The position numbers were made by a program, and so were the translations under genes. Shown one piece after another: positions 50,063 to 58,870 of a stretch of 64,000 nt of DNA (position 1 is the stretch's first letter; every line of letters starts with the position of its first letter). Origin of the DNA: JAHECE01 sp963780675 (GTDB taxonomy: Bacteria > Actinomycetota > Actinomycetes > Actinomycetales > JAHECE01); assembly GCA_963780675.1 (NCBI GenBank), contig CAWACR010000003.1, forward strand, positions 620,001 to 684,000, in the 5' to 3' direction. The notes below the pieces were generated by a model. It made no database searches. It was not told where the DNA came from and saw nothing but the letters and a program-made list of their open reading frames with translations.

Positions 50063-51955
50063 TCAGCGACGCCGGGTCCCGAAGATCGACCTCGTGATCT
50101 CGCGACCGAGCTGGGTCCCCGCCGACTTCAGGAAGTTGTCCAGCGGGCTCGCCGACCGAGACCGCGACGTCGAGGTGCTCGTGCGGGCCCGTGCGGCGTC
50201 GCGCTCGAGCCTGGCCTGCATCCGCTCGTACTCCTCGGCCTGCTTCTTGGCCGCTCGCGCCGCCTCGGCAGCAGCACGTGCCTCGTCCTCGGCGCGCGCC
50301 TCGGCAGCCTCCGCAGCCTCCGCCGCCGCCTGCTCGGCCGCCACCCGGGCGGCCAAGAGCTCATAGGCCGACTCCGCGTCCACGGCGGTCGCGTAGCGCG
50401 CGGCGGCGGGAGAGGCCGCCACGATCGCCTGGACCGTCGCCGCCGGTGCCGGGGCCATCAGCGAGGCCGGCGCCCGCATCCGGGTCCACGCCACCGGCGT
50501 CGGGGCGCCGTTCTCGGTCAGCACGGTGACCACGGCCTCACCGATCCCGAGCGACGTGAGCAGCTCCTCGAGGTCGTACTCCGAGGTCGGGAAGGTGCGC
50601 ACGGTCGCTCGCAGCGCGCGGGCGTCGTCGGGCGTGAACGCGCGCAGAGCGTGCTGCACCCGGTTGCCGAGTTGCGCGAGGACGTCGGCAGGCACGTCCT
50701 TGGGCGTCTGCGTCACGAAGAACACGCCCACGCCCTTGGACCGGATGAGCCGCACCGTCTGCGTGACCTGCGTCCGGAAGTCCTTCGACGCGTCCGTGAA
50801 GAGCAGGTGCGCCTCGTCGAAGAAGAAGACCAGGCGCGGCTTCTCGACGTCGCCCACCTCGGGCAGGTCCTGGAACATGTCCGCGAGCAGCCACATGAGG
50901 AACGTCGAGAACAGGGCGGGCCGGTCCTGCACCGCGGGCAGCTCGAGCGCGGAGATCACGCCGCGACCGTCGGGCGCCACCCGCAGCAGCTCCCGCGTGT
51001 CGAACGCCGGCTCGCCGAAGAACACGTCGGCACCCTGCGCCTGGAGCGCGACGATCTCGCGCAGGATCACCCCCGCGGTGGCGGCCGAGAGCCCGCCGAT
51101 TCCCCGGAGCTCCGCCTTGCCCTCGTCGGAGACCAGATAGGCGATCGTTGCCTGGAGGTCCTTGAGGTCGAGAAGCGCGAGCGCCTGTGAATCCGCCCAG
51201 TGGAAGATCAGCCCCAGGCTGGACTCCTGCGTCGCGTTGAGCCCGAGGACCTTGGACAGCAGCAGGGGGCCGAAGTCCGTCACGGTGGTCCGGATCGGGA
51301 TCCCCGCGCCCAGCCCTCCGAGGGAGTAGAACTCCACCGGGAACGACGACGGCGCCCAGGACTGCCCGATGCCCGCCGTCCGGGCGACGAGTTTCTCGTG
51401 AGCGACGCCGGGGGCGGCCAACCCCGACAGGTCGCCCTTGACGTCCGCGAGGAACACGGGCACGCCGGCCGCCGAGAGCCCCTCCGCCATGCATTGGAGG
51501 GTCTTCGTCTTGCCCGTCCCGGTGGCCCCGGCGACGAGCCCGTGGCGGTTCATCATCGCCAGCGGCAGGCCCACCTGCGCGGCCGGCACCGCCGCGCCGT
51601 CCACCACGAGCGCGCCGAGCGGCAGCGTCGGGCTCCCGAACGCGTAGCCCTCCGCGACGACCCGGGCCCAGCCCTCGAGGGAGGGTTCGGTCCCCGCCAA
51701 TGCCTCGCCCGGCGCTGCCGACGCCGTGCCCGGCGGCGCGGGCGTCGGCAGGGACGCGGCGGCTGACTCGGCGGCCGCATCAGAGGGGACGGCAGCAGCC
51801 GCCTCGGCGGCGGCGAGTGCGGCTTCGGCGGCGGCGAGCCGCGCCGCGGCCGCCTCGGCCGCAGCCTGGGCCGCCGCCGCGCGGAGCGCCGCCAGCTGCG
51901 CCGCGCTCGGCGGTCCGGGTGGCGCGGAGGGTGCGTGCGGCGTCGCGTCGGCCAT
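50063..51955 (-). CDS. HerA/YjgR-like ATPase (DUF853 family)
   Basis: A 630-residue ATPase of the DUF853 family. After an Ala-rich 90-residue leader, Walker A GATGTGKTKT is at about 143-152 and Walker B LVFFFDEAHLLF near 370, with arginine-rich VRLIRSKGVGVFFVTQ following. The tail is a long Ala/Glu/Arg coiled coil and a basic Ser/Thr end. Family members resemble HerA DNA translocases but their job in bacteria is not known. The start ATG at 51955 is supported by a TAGGAT box seven bases upstream, a leaderless layout. Confidence 0.88.
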   Translation of the reverse strand: MADATPHAPSAPPGPPSAAQLAALRAAAAQAAAEAAAARLAAAEAALAAAEAAAAVPSDAAAESAAASLPTPAPPGTASAAPGEALAGTEPSLEGWARVVAEGYAFGSPTLPLGALVVDGAAVPAAQVGLPLAMMNRHGLVAGATGTGKTKTLQCMAEGLSAAGVPVFLADVKGDLSGLAAPGVAHEKLVARTAGIGQSWAPSSFPVEFYSLGGLGAGIPIRTTVTDFGPLLLSKVLGLNATQESSLGLIFHWADSQALALLDLKDLQATIAYLVSDEGKAELRGIGGLSAATAGVILREIVALQAQGADVFFGEPAFDTRELLRVAPDGRGVISALELPAVQDRPALFSTFLMWLLADMFQDLPEVGDVEKPRLVFFFDEAHLLFTDASKDFRTQVTQTVRLIRSKGVGVFFVTQTPKDVPADVLAQLGNRVQHALRAFTPDDARALRATVRTFPTSEYDLEELLTSLGIGEAVVTVLTENGAPTPVAWTRMRAPASLMAPAPAATVQAIVAASPAAARYATAVDAESAYELLAARVAAEQAAAEAAEAAEARAEDEARAAAEAARAAKKQAEEYERMQARLERDAARARTSTSTSRSRSASPLDNFLKSAGTQLGREITRSIFGTRRR

Positions 51956-51962
51956 GCGCTCG

Positions 51963-51968
51963 ATCCTA
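51963..51968 (-). promoter_or_regulatory. -10 box for a leaderless DUF853 transcript
   Basis: TAGGAT on the minus strand, seven bases from the ATG at 51955; no ribosome site between. Confidence 0.6.
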
Positions 51969-52047
51969 CGAGCGAGTCCGCCGGCCGCAGCCGGTTCGCC
52001 TGCTGGACGGCGGGCGGGGAGAGGCCCACCGAGCTCTCGCCGCCGGT

Positions 52048-52053
52048 TATGGT
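52048..52053 (+). promoter_or_regulatory. -10 box for a leaderless degV transcript
   Basis: TATGGT lies six bases before the ATG at 52060, with no Shine-Dalgarno. Confidence 0.6.
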
Positions 52054-52059
52054 CCACTC

Positions 52060-52944
52060 ATGTCCACGCGTGGGGTCGTCGTCGTCACCGACTCGACGGC
52101 GTCCCTCCCCGCCGAGGTCGCGCAGCGCGCGGGGATCGCCGTCGTCCCCCTCCAGGTTGTGGTCGACGGCACGGACGCGGTCGACGACGGCGCCGTGAAC
52201 GGCCCGGAGATCGCCCGGGCCCTCCGCGCCGGGGGCCGGGCCACCACCTCACAGCCTGCACCGGCGGCGTTCGCGCGGACCTACGCGCGTCTGGCGGAGG
52301 AGGGGGCCTCGGCCGTCGTCTCCGTCCACCTGTCGGGCGAGCTGTCCGGAACGGTGCGGTCGGCGCTCGAGGCCTCGACGGAGGCCCCGATCCCGGTGTA
52401 CGTCGTCGACTCCCGGACCGTCGCCCTCGGGACGGGCTTCGCGGCGCTCGCGGGCGCGGAGGCCGCAGCGTCGGGCGCCGGAGCCGACGAGGTCGCCGAG
52501 ACGTGCCGGACGGTGGCGGCCGCCTCGTCCGTCGTCTTCGCCGTCCAGGACCTCGGGTACCTCCACCGGGGCGGTCGCATCGGCGCGACCAAGATGCTCG
52601 TGGGGTCGATGCTCGGGGCCCGGCCCATCCTGCGGGTCGTGGACGGCCGCATCGGCGTGGCGGAGACGGTGCGCGGAGCAGGGCGAGCCAGCCGCCGACT
52701 CGTCGAGCTCCTGCTCGACGCCGCCCGGGGCCTCGGTGCCGGGCCGCTCCAGGTCGCCGTCCACCACTTCGATGCCGAAGCGCTCGCCCACGAGGTCGCG
52801 GAGACGCTCGCGACCCGGCTCGACGAGGAGGGCGTCGCCCACGACGCCGTGCTCGTCGCGGAGGTCACCGCCGTCGTGGGGGTCCACACGGGCCCCGGTG
52901 TGCTGGGCGTCGTCGTCGCGCCGGCTCTCCACAGGCAGGCCTGA
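52060..52944 (+). CDS. DegV-family fatty-acid-binding protein
   Basis: A 294-residue DegV protein: VVTDSTASLPAEVAQRAGIAVVPL start, TSQPAPAAFARTYARLAEEGA, VHLSGELSGTVRSAL and the LGYLHRGGRIGATKMLVGSMLGARPIL region. Family members bind a long-chain fatty acid; in Gram-positives some are FakB subunits that present it to the FakA kinase. No fakA gene is near. Ordinary length, complete. Confidence 0.92.
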   Translation: MSTRGVVVVTDSTASLPAEVAQRAGIAVVPLQVVVDGTDAVDDGAVNGPEIARALRAGGRATTSQPAPAAFARTYARLAEEGASAVVSVHLSGELSGTVRSALEASTEAPIPVYVVDSRTVALGTGFAALAGAEAAASGAGADEVAETCRTVAAASSVVFAVQDLGYLHRGGRIGATKMLVGSMLGARPILRVVDGRIGVAETVRGAGRASRRLVELLLDAARGLGAGPLQVAVHHFDAEALAHEVAETLATRLDEEGVAHDAVLVAEVTAVVGVHTGPGVLGVVVAPALHRQA

Positions 52945-53001
52945 CGCAGCCTCGTCCCCAGGGACAGGCCCCGGACAACCCGCCCCGACGACGGCGCCTC
53001 C

Positions 53002-53007
53002 TAGCGT
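53002..53007 (+). promoter_or_regulatory. -10 box for a leaderless comEA-comEC transcript
   Basis: TAGCGT lies six bases before the GTG of comEA. A GACGACGGCGCC copy is directly upstream (52987-52998). Confidence 0.55.
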
Positions 53008-53013
53008 CGCGGC

Positions 53014-53859
53014 GTGACCTCACGGACGGCGTCCCACGCGGCCCAGCGACTGCGGGCCGTCTCGCGCACGGCCTACACGGCGGCGGCCGGTCACCTCGAG
53101 GTGGAGCCGGAGTCGGCCGAGCGGGAGCGGCGCGTGCTCCGGTGGGCCGTCCGGCCCCGGGTCGCCGGCGTGGCCGCGGTGCTCGTCGTGGTCCTCGCGG
53201 GCGTCCTGGGGCTCCGTCTCCTCGGGGGGACGGCTCCGACCTCGGAGGTGGTCGCGGCCTCGGAGGCGGGGACCGCATCGGCCGACGACCCGTGGGCGGC
53301 ACCCTCCGAGACGTCGGACGCGGACCCGACGAGCACAGGGGACGGGGCGGGCCCGGATGCCGCCGAGGAGGACGCCTCGGAGGCGGGCGCCGCGGGGGAC
53401 GACGCCGAGGGCGCCACCTCCGCGGGCGTCGTCGTCCACGTCGCCGGCCATGTCCTGGAACCGGGGGTGGTGGAGCTCGCGGCCGGGGCTCGGGTGTACG
53501 AGGCGATCGCGGAGGCCGGCGGGGCGGGCCCGGACGCAGACCTCGCGGCGGTGAATCTCGCCCGGGTGCTCGTGGACGGCGAGCAGGTCTACGTCCCTGC
53601 GCCGGGCGAGCAGGCGCCGGCGGCGGCGGCGGGCGGAGGGACGGCGGCAGGCGGCGCCGGGTCGCCGGGCCGGGTCGATCTCAACACGGCCTCGGTCGCC
53701 GACCTCGACGCGCTCCCGGGTATCGGCCCCGTGCTCGCCGAGCGCATCGTCGGGTGGCGCGAGGACCACGGGCGGTTCACCCTGGTGGACGAGCTGGCCG
53801 AGGTGGCCGGCATCGGCCCGACCCTGCTCGGCCGGCTGCGTGACCTGGTGACCGTGTGA
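53014..53859 (+). CDS. comEA: ComEA-like DNA-binding protein
   Basis: A 281-residue membrane-anchored DNA receptor. One helix (about 50-70) anchors it; an acidic, low-complexity linker follows; residues about 138-200 form an SLBB domain (VVVHVAGHVLEPGVVEL) and residues about 220-281 a double helix-hairpin-helix domain (VDLNTASVADLDALPGIGPVLAERIV and IGPTLLGRLRDLV) that binds double-stranded DNA. It should capture DNA for the ComEC channel encoded next, whose GTG overlaps this stop. Confidence 0.93.
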   Translation: MTSRTASHAAQRLRAVSRTAYTAAAGHLEVEPESAERERRVLRWAVRPRVAGVAAVLVVVLAGVLGLRLLGGTAPTSEVVAASEAGTASADDPWAAPSETSDADPTSTGDGAGPDAAEEDASEAGAAGDDAEGATSAGVVVHVAGHVLEPGVVELAAGARVYEAIAEAGGAGPDADLAAVNLARVLVDGEQVYVPAPGEQAPAAAAGGGTAAGGAGSPGRVDLNTASVADLDALPGIGPVLAERIVGWREDHGRFTLVDELAEVAGIGPTLLGRLRDLVTV

Positions 53860-56402
53860 GCCCGACGGCGCCCGGGGGAGGGCCCGGGGGACGGGCCGCG
53901 GAAAGGCCCGGGGGAGGGCCGGGGGGACGGGCCGCGCGGGCGACGGGTCCGGGCCCGCCGCCCGCCCCGGTCGACCTTCGGCTCGTCCCCGCGGCACTCG
54001 CCGTGTGGGCCGCGGCGTGGGTCGGCGTGGCGATGCATCCCTGGGGCGCGGCGGCCGGCGCGGCCGTGCTCGTCGGCGCGGCGGCCGCCGTCGTGCGACG
54101 GGAGGTGATCCGGGCCGGGGTCCGGGGCCGGGCGACCACTCGCCACCGGGCGGTCGGCGCTGCGGCGACAGGGACGGTACTCGCGCTGGTGGCCGCGGCG
54201 GCGTGCCTCGTGGTGGTCGCGCTCGCCCAGCACGCCCGCACGAGTGGCACGTGGGGTGACCTCGTCCGTGGCGCGGCGACCGTGCGGGTGGTCGCGGTCG
54301 TGCGGGAGGAACCGGTCCGGTTGGCGCCCCGGGTGGAGGGGAGGTCGACGGCAGGGGCGCGGGTCGTGGTCGAGGTCCAGGAGGTGACCGGGCGCGGGGT
54401 CGGCGCCCGGTCCAGGGCGCCCGTGCTGATCCTCGGACCGGAGTCGTGGACCGGTGTCGACGTCGGTGACTGGGTGCGGGCGACGGGTCGGCTCGCCCCG
54501 ACGGCCCGCGGCGACGACGTCGTCGCCCTGCTCGTCGTCACGAAAGGCCCGGAGCCCGGCGGGGCGGTCTCCCCGGTCGCGCGCGCCGTCGCCGCCCTGC
54601 GGGAGGGACACCTGGCGGCGTCCGCGAACCTCTCGCGCGACGCGGCCGGTCTCGTGCCGGGCATCACGATCGGAGACACGTCGAGGCTGCCGGCCGACCT
54701 CGAGGACGCGATGCGGGCTGTCTCGCTGACGCACGTCACAGCCGTCTCGGGAGCCCACGTCGCGATCGTGCTCGGTGTCGTGATCGGGCTGTCGGGCTGG
54801 ATGCCTGCGTGGCCCCGAGCCGCGCTCGCCGCGGCCGCCCTGGCCGGCTTCGTGGTGGTCGTCCACCCCGGGCCGAGCGTCCTGCGCGCGGCGGCGATGG
54901 GCGTCGTCGTGATCGGCGGTCTCCTTCTGGGGCGCCCCGGCCGGGCAGTCCCGGCGTTGGCGGCCTCTGTGATCGTCCTCGTGCTCCTCGACCCGTGGAT
55001 CGCCCGCTCGTTCGGGTTCGCGCTCTCGGTCCTCGCGACCGCCGGCTTGGTCCTCGTCGCGCCGGTATGGGCCGCATGGCTGGCGGGCTTCCTCCCGCGC
55101 GGTCTCGCGTACGCCCTCGCGGTACCCGCAGCGGCACAGGCCGCGTGCGGCCCGGTCCTCGTCCTGCTCCAGCCGAGCCTGGCCCTCTACGGCGTCCCGG
55201 CCAACCTCGTCGCAGCGCCCGCCGTCGCCCCGGCAACGGTCCTCGGCGTCCTGTCAACCCTCGTCGGGACGTGGTGGCCTGACGCCGCGGAGGTGTGCGC
55301 GCGGGGAGCCGGGGTGTTCGCCACCTGGATCGCGTTCGTCGCCCGGCGCTTCGCCGACCTCCCCGGTGCACTGGTCCCCTGGCCGGGCGGCGTGGGCGGG
55401 GCGGCCCTCCTCGCGGCCGTGACGATCACGCTGGCCGCGGCGGTCGGGCGAGGGCGCCGCCACCGCGGCGGCCGCCGGGTGACGGCCGTCGTCGCGGTCC
55501 TGCTCCTGGTGGCGGTGCTGCCGGGACCACGGCGCCTGGTGGTCGGGCTGCTGCCCAGTGAGTGGCCGCCCGCCGGCTGGACCGTGGTGATGTGCGACGT
55601 CGGGCAGGGGACGTCCGTGGTCGTGCGCAGCGGGCCTCGCTCAGCGGTCCTGGTGGACGCGGGGCCACCGGGGGATGCGGCGGCCCGCTGCCTGGACTCC
55701 CTCGGGGTCGATCGGCTCGACCTGGTCGTCCTCAGCCACCTGCACGATGACCATGTGGGCGGACTCTCCAGGGCGCTGGCGGGCCGCGCCGTCCGGGGCG
55801 CCGTGGTCAGCCCGTACCGCGAGCCGGAGCAGGCCCGTCAGGACGTCCTCGGGGCTCTCGCCGGGGAGGGCGTGCCGGTCCTGACGCCGTCGGCCGGTGC
55901 GGGCGGGTGGGCCGGGGACGTCCGCTGGGACGTCCTCTGGCCGGCGGATCGGGCCGTGGACCTGGCCTCGGGCGCCGACGGGACCACGGTGAACGACATG
56001 AGCCTCGCCGTCCTCCTGCGCGGGCCCGAGGTGAGCGTGCTGACCCTCGGGGACATGGAGACCACGGCCCAGGCTGCGCTCGCGGCCTCCGTGCGGCGCG
56101 CCCGCGGCGGGCCCGACCCCACGGGCCCCGGAGCGCTGACCGAGGTGGACGTCGTCGTGGTCGCCCACCACGGGTCTGCCCGGCAGGACGTCGGTCTCGC
56201 CGGGCTCCTCGGCGCCGAGCTCGCCCTCGTCAGCGTCGGGGTGGACAACGGCTACGGACACCCTGCCGCGCGCGCCCTCGGTCTCTACGCGGACGGCGGC
56301 GCGACGGTGCTGAGGACCGACCGGTGCGGCGGTATCGCGGTGCTCGTCGACCCGCTCGCGACCGTCTCGGGGTGTGCTGCGGACGGTGCCGCCGAGGGGT
56401 GA
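53856..56402 (+). CDS. comEC: ComEC/Rec2 DNA-uptake channel
   Basis: An 848-residue polytopic protein: an N-terminal OB-type region, the competence core with about ten helices (SLTHVTAVSGAHVAIVLG is the family signature) and a C-terminal metallo-beta-lactamase domain with SHLHDDHVGG (about 627) and GDMETTAQ. It should carry single-stranded DNA inward and degrade the other strand. The first 40 residues are Gly/Pro/Arg-rich, from an imperfect DNA duplication (53866-53940). GTG overlaps the comEA stop. No type IV pilus genes are present here, so competence is not proven. Confidence 0.93.
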   Translation: MSPTAPGGGPGGRAAERPGGGPGGRAARATGPGPPPAPVDLRLVPAALAVWAAAWVGVAMHPWGAAAGAAVLVGAAAAVVRREVIRAGVRGRATTRHRAVGAAATGTVLALVAAAACLVVVALAQHARTSGTWGDLVRGAATVRVVAVVREEPVRLAPRVEGRSTAGARVVVEVQEVTGRGVGARSRAPVLILGPESWTGVDVGDWVRATGRLAPTARGDDVVALLVVTKGPEPGGAVSPVARAVAALREGHLAASANLSRDAAGLVPGITIGDTSRLPADLEDAMRAVSLTHVTAVSGAHVAIVLGVVIGLSGWMPAWPRAALAAAALAGFVVVVHPGPSVLRAAAMGVVVIGGLLLGRPGRAVPALAASVIVLVLLDPWIARSFGFALSVLATAGLVLVAPVWAAWLAGFLPRGLAYALAVPAAAQAACGPVLVLLQPSLALYGVPANLVAAPAVAPATVLGVLSTLVGTWWPDAAEVCARGAGVFATWIAFVARRFADLPGALVPWPGGVGGAALLAAVTITLAAAVGRGRRHRGGRRVTAVVAVLLLVAVLPGPRRLVVGLLPSEWPPAGWTVVMCDVGQGTSVVVRSGPRSAVLVDAGPPGDAAARCLDSLGVDRLDLVVLSHLHDDHVGGLSRALAGRAVRGAVVSPYREPEQARQDVLGALAGEGVPVLTPSAGAGGWAGDVRWDVLWPADRAVDLASGADGTTVNDMSLAVLLRGPEVSVLTLGDMETTAQAALAASVRRARGGPDPTGPGALTEVDVVVVAHHGSARQDVGLAGLLGAELALVSVGVDNGYGHPAARALGLYADGGATVLRTDRCGGIAVLVDPLATVSGCAADGAAEG

Positions 56403-56444
56403 GGTGCCGCGCGCCGTGTCGGCGCCTCATGGCAGGCTGTCCGC

Positions 56445-57449
56445 GTGCCTCCCACCGCCCGATCCCGTCCCGTGCCGAGCGCTCCTGGCATCGGCTGGGA
56501 CGAGGTGCCGCTGGCGCCCGTCGTCGTCGTGCGGGGGACGGAGTCCGTGCTGGCCGAGCGCGCCGTCGCGCGTGTCGTCGCCCTGGCCAAGGAGGCCGAT
56601 CCAGGGCTCGAGGTCACGGATCTCGAGGCCGCGGCCTACGAGGCGGGCACCCTGCGGATGGTGACGAGCCCCTCTCTCTTCGGTGAGCGGCGGTGCGTGC
56701 GGGTCACCGGGGTCGAGGCGGCCACGGACGCGTTCCTGGCGGACGCCCTCGCCTACGTCGACGCACCTGCCCCCGACGTCACCCTCGTCCTCCGGCACTC
56801 CGGCGGGCAGCGGGGCAAGCGTCTGCTGGACGCCGTCGCGTCGGCCCGGTTCCCCGTCGTGGCGTGTGATCCGATCAAGCGCGACGCCGACAAGGCGACC
56901 TTTGCCCAGCAGGAGTTCCGGCGGGCGGGCCGCAGGATCGACGCCGCGGCGGTCCGGGCGCTGGTGGACGCCGTCGGGAATGACCTCCAGGAGCTCGCCG
57001 CCGCGTGCAGCCAGCTCGCCTCGGACACGACGGGCGCCATCACGTCGGACGTCGTCCGCCGCTACTACGCGGGGCGGGTGGAGGCCACGGGCTTCGCGGT
57101 CGCCGACGCGGCGGTCGCCGGCGACGGGGCGACAGCCATCCGGCTGCTGCGGCACGCCCTGTCGACCGGCGTCGAACCGGTACCGCTCGTCGCAGCCCTG
57201 GCCGCGAAGCTGCGGACCATTGCCAAGGTCGCGGCGACCCGGGGGCGCGGAGGTGCAGCACGGGACCTGGGGCTGGCGTCCTGGCAGGTCGACAAGGCCA
57301 AGAGGGAGCTCGACGGGTGGACCCCCGAGGGCCTGGCGGCCGCCATCACGGCCGTCGCCGCGGCCGACGCGGAGGTCAAGGGCGGCGGACGCGACCCGCA
57401 GTACGCCGTGGAGCGGGCTGTCCTGAGGATCGCCGCGGCCCATCGGTAG
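56445..57449 (+). CDS. holA: DNA polymerase III delta subunit
   Basis: A 334-residue clamp-loader delta subunit: LAPVVVVRGTESVLAERAV start, LFGERRCVRVTGVE, ACDPIKRDADKATFAQQEF and the C-terminal AAKLRTIAKV/DPQYAVERAVL helices. It opens the beta clamp. The GTG at 56445 has CAGGCT six bases upstream, a leaderless-type box. The comEC-holA-rpsT order is typical of many bacteria. Confidence 0.93.
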   Translation: MPPTARSRPVPSAPGIGWDEVPLAPVVVVRGTESVLAERAVARVVALAKEADPGLEVTDLEAAAYEAGTLRMVTSPSLFGERRCVRVTGVEAATDAFLADALAYVDAPAPDVTLVLRHSGGQRGKRLLDAVASARFPVVACDPIKRDADKATFAQQEFRRAGRRIDAAAVRALVDAVGNDLQELAAACSQLASDTTGAITSDVVRRYYAGRVEATGFAVADAAVAGDGATAIRLLRHALSTGVEPVPLVAALAAKLRTIAKVAATRGRGGAARDLGLASWQVDKAKRELDGWTPEGLAAAITAVAAADAEVKGGGRDPQYAVERAVLRIAAAHR

Positions 57450-57582
57450 GGGTGAAGCACGTCCGGGCCCGCGAGGTCGCGCCTGGCGCGCGAGGTCGCA
57501 CCGCTCATCGAGCGACGTCACGCCGGCGACGACGTGGTGCCGGCGCTGATGCCGGCCTACGGCCGGGTCACGTCACGAACGA

Positions 57583-57620
57583 CGACGGCGCCGCTCCCCG
57601 TGGGGGGAGCGGCGCCGTCG
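57583..57620. terminator. Bidirectional hairpin between holA and rpsT
   Basis: Perfect 17-base arms (CGACGGCGCCGCTCCCC and its complement) around a GTGG loop lie between two convergent genes. No U-tract on either side. The left arm begins inside a GACGACGGCGCC copy. Confidence 0.75.
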
Positions 57621-57646
57621 CACCGGGCTCGTCCGTCGGGACGGGC

Positions 57647-57907
57647 TCAGAGGGTCGCGACCTGCTTGGCGAGCGCGGACTTGCGGTTCGCCGCCTGGTT
57701 GGAGTGGATGACGCCCTTGCTCGCGGCCTTGTCGAGCTTGCGCGAGGCGGTCTGGAGAGCGGCGTCGGCGGCCTCCTTGTCGCCCGCGGCCACGGCCTCA
57801 CGCACGTGGCGGACGTGCGTCTTGAGCTCGGACTTCACGGACTTGTTGCGGAGCCGGGCCTTCTCGTTGGTCCGGATGCGCTTGATCTGGGACTTGATGT
57901 TTGCCAC
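57647..57907 (-). CDS. rpsT: 30S ribosomal protein S20
   Basis: An 86-residue basic protein: ANIKSQIKRIRTNEKARLRNKSVKSELKT and the C-terminal HSNQAANRKSALAKQVA are the S20 consensus. It binds 16S rRNA early in 30S assembly. GTG at 57907 follows AAGGAAG. About 200 bases of upstream sequence (57908-58107) hold a probable leader and promoter but no element I can assign with confidence. Confidence 0.97.
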   Translation of the reverse strand: MANIKSQIKRIRTNEKARLRNKSVKSELKTHVRHVREAVAAGDKEAADAALQTASRKLDKAASKGVIHSNQAANRKSALAKQVATL

Positions 57908-58107
57908 GTCTAGGTCTTCCTTGTGCGATCGCCAGAGGCGATGGGCGGTCGATGAGGGCGCAGCCCCCAGACCGGGACTCAGGCGTGGGGGTACCTCGTG
58001 GTTGGTCTGTGGGCGAGCCTGGCGCACAACCGGGGCGCAGGCTCGGCCCGTCAGTCTACCAGCGACTTCCGCCCTGCTCCTCGCCCCGCCGCGCTGCCGG
58101 GTGGGCG

Positions 58108-58680
58108 TCAGCGGGCGTGCACCTCGCGGAGGGCCGCGGCGACCTCGGCGAAGCGGGGAGCCGGGAGTGCGGCCCCCTCTCTCCGGACACCGTCGGCGGG
58201 CAGGCTCAGGACGCGGTCGAGCCGCACCTCGCTCGGCCGGCCCTGCCGGTCCCAGCCACCCGTCCCGACATCGATCCAGTACCGACCCCAGCGGGCCTCG
58301 TCCGCGGCGTCACGGTCGTGGTCCTGGGAGCTCAGCATGAGTCCCACCAGGCGGCCGTCCTGGCGCCCGACCACGAGCACCGGCCGGTCCTTGCCCTGTG
58401 CCGGGTCCTCCTCGAAAGGCACCCACGCCCAGACCACCTCGCCGGGGTCGGGCCGCCCGTCGCGCCGGGGCGCGTACTCCAGGGTGGGGAGCCCGCGTTC
58501 GCGCACGGGGTAGTCGGTGGTCGGCGCGGTGGGGGAGGTCCTCGCGGGCCGAGCCGGCTGAGCCCGCCGAGCCGGGGGCGCCGGCACGGGACGCGCGGGC
58601 GGGGGAGGCGCAGCGGTCCGTCCGTGCGCCGGGCCTGTGAAGGCCCGGGTGACGCGGGCGACGAGGGAACGCAGGCTCAT
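58108..58680 (-). CDS. PemK/MazF-like protein with long N-terminal extension
   Basis: A 190-residue protein whose residues about 75-185 follow the PemK/MazF pattern: RPDPGEVVWAWVPFEEDPAQGKDRPVLVVGR and a later LPADGVRREGAALPAPRF strand. The first 70 residues are a Pro/Ala/Arg-rich extension that ordinary MazF toxins lack, and there is no antitoxin gene next to it. This suggests an actinobacterial housekeeping variant rather than a classical toxin. ATG at 58680 has TAGCCT six bases upstream. Confidence 0.78.
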   Translation of the reverse strand: MSLRSLVARVTRAFTGPAHGRTAAPPPPARPVPAPPARRAQPARPARTSPTAPTTDYPVRERGLPTLEYAPRRDGRPDPGEVVWAWVPFEEDPAQGKDRPVLVVGRQDGRLVGLMLSSQDHDRDAADEARWGRYWIDVGTGGWDRQGRPSEVRLDRVLSLPADGVRREGAALPAPRFAEVAAALREVHAR

Positions 58681-58686
58681 CGCCGC

Positions 58687-58692
58687 AGGCTA
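58687..58692 (-). promoter_or_regulatory. -10 box for the PemK-like gene
   Basis: TAGCCT on the minus strand, six bases before the ATG at 58680; leaderless layout. Confidence 0.55.
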
Positions 58693-58857
58693 CGCGGTGC
58701 CCCCGACCGTGGGTCCCCGACCCGCCGCCCCCGACGTCGGTCCGCGACGCCTGTCCGCGACGCCTGTCCGCTCGGGAGCACGGCGTGCGGCGGGCGCCGC
58801 GGCCCGTCCGTTACGCGGGACGGTCCGGGACGTTACGTGCGCGTCACACTCGCCAAC

Positions 58858-58863
58858 TACGGT
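58858..58863 (+). promoter_or_regulatory. -10 box for the ATP-grasp operon
   Basis: TACGGT lies seven bases before the ATG at 58871, no ribosome site between; leaderless layout. Confidence 0.6.
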
Positions 58864-58870
58864 CGTCCCC

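Noticed and set aside
53856..53980. Gly/Pro/Arg-rich start of comEC as a separate gene or wrong start
   Set aside because: The GTG overlaps the comEA stop in the usual way and the repeat stays in frame with the family sequence, so it is a variable N-terminal tail.
57908..58107. Structured RNA upstream of rpsT
   Set aside because: No stable conserved-looking hairpin or known S20 leader motif could be identified by eye; the region is left unassigned.
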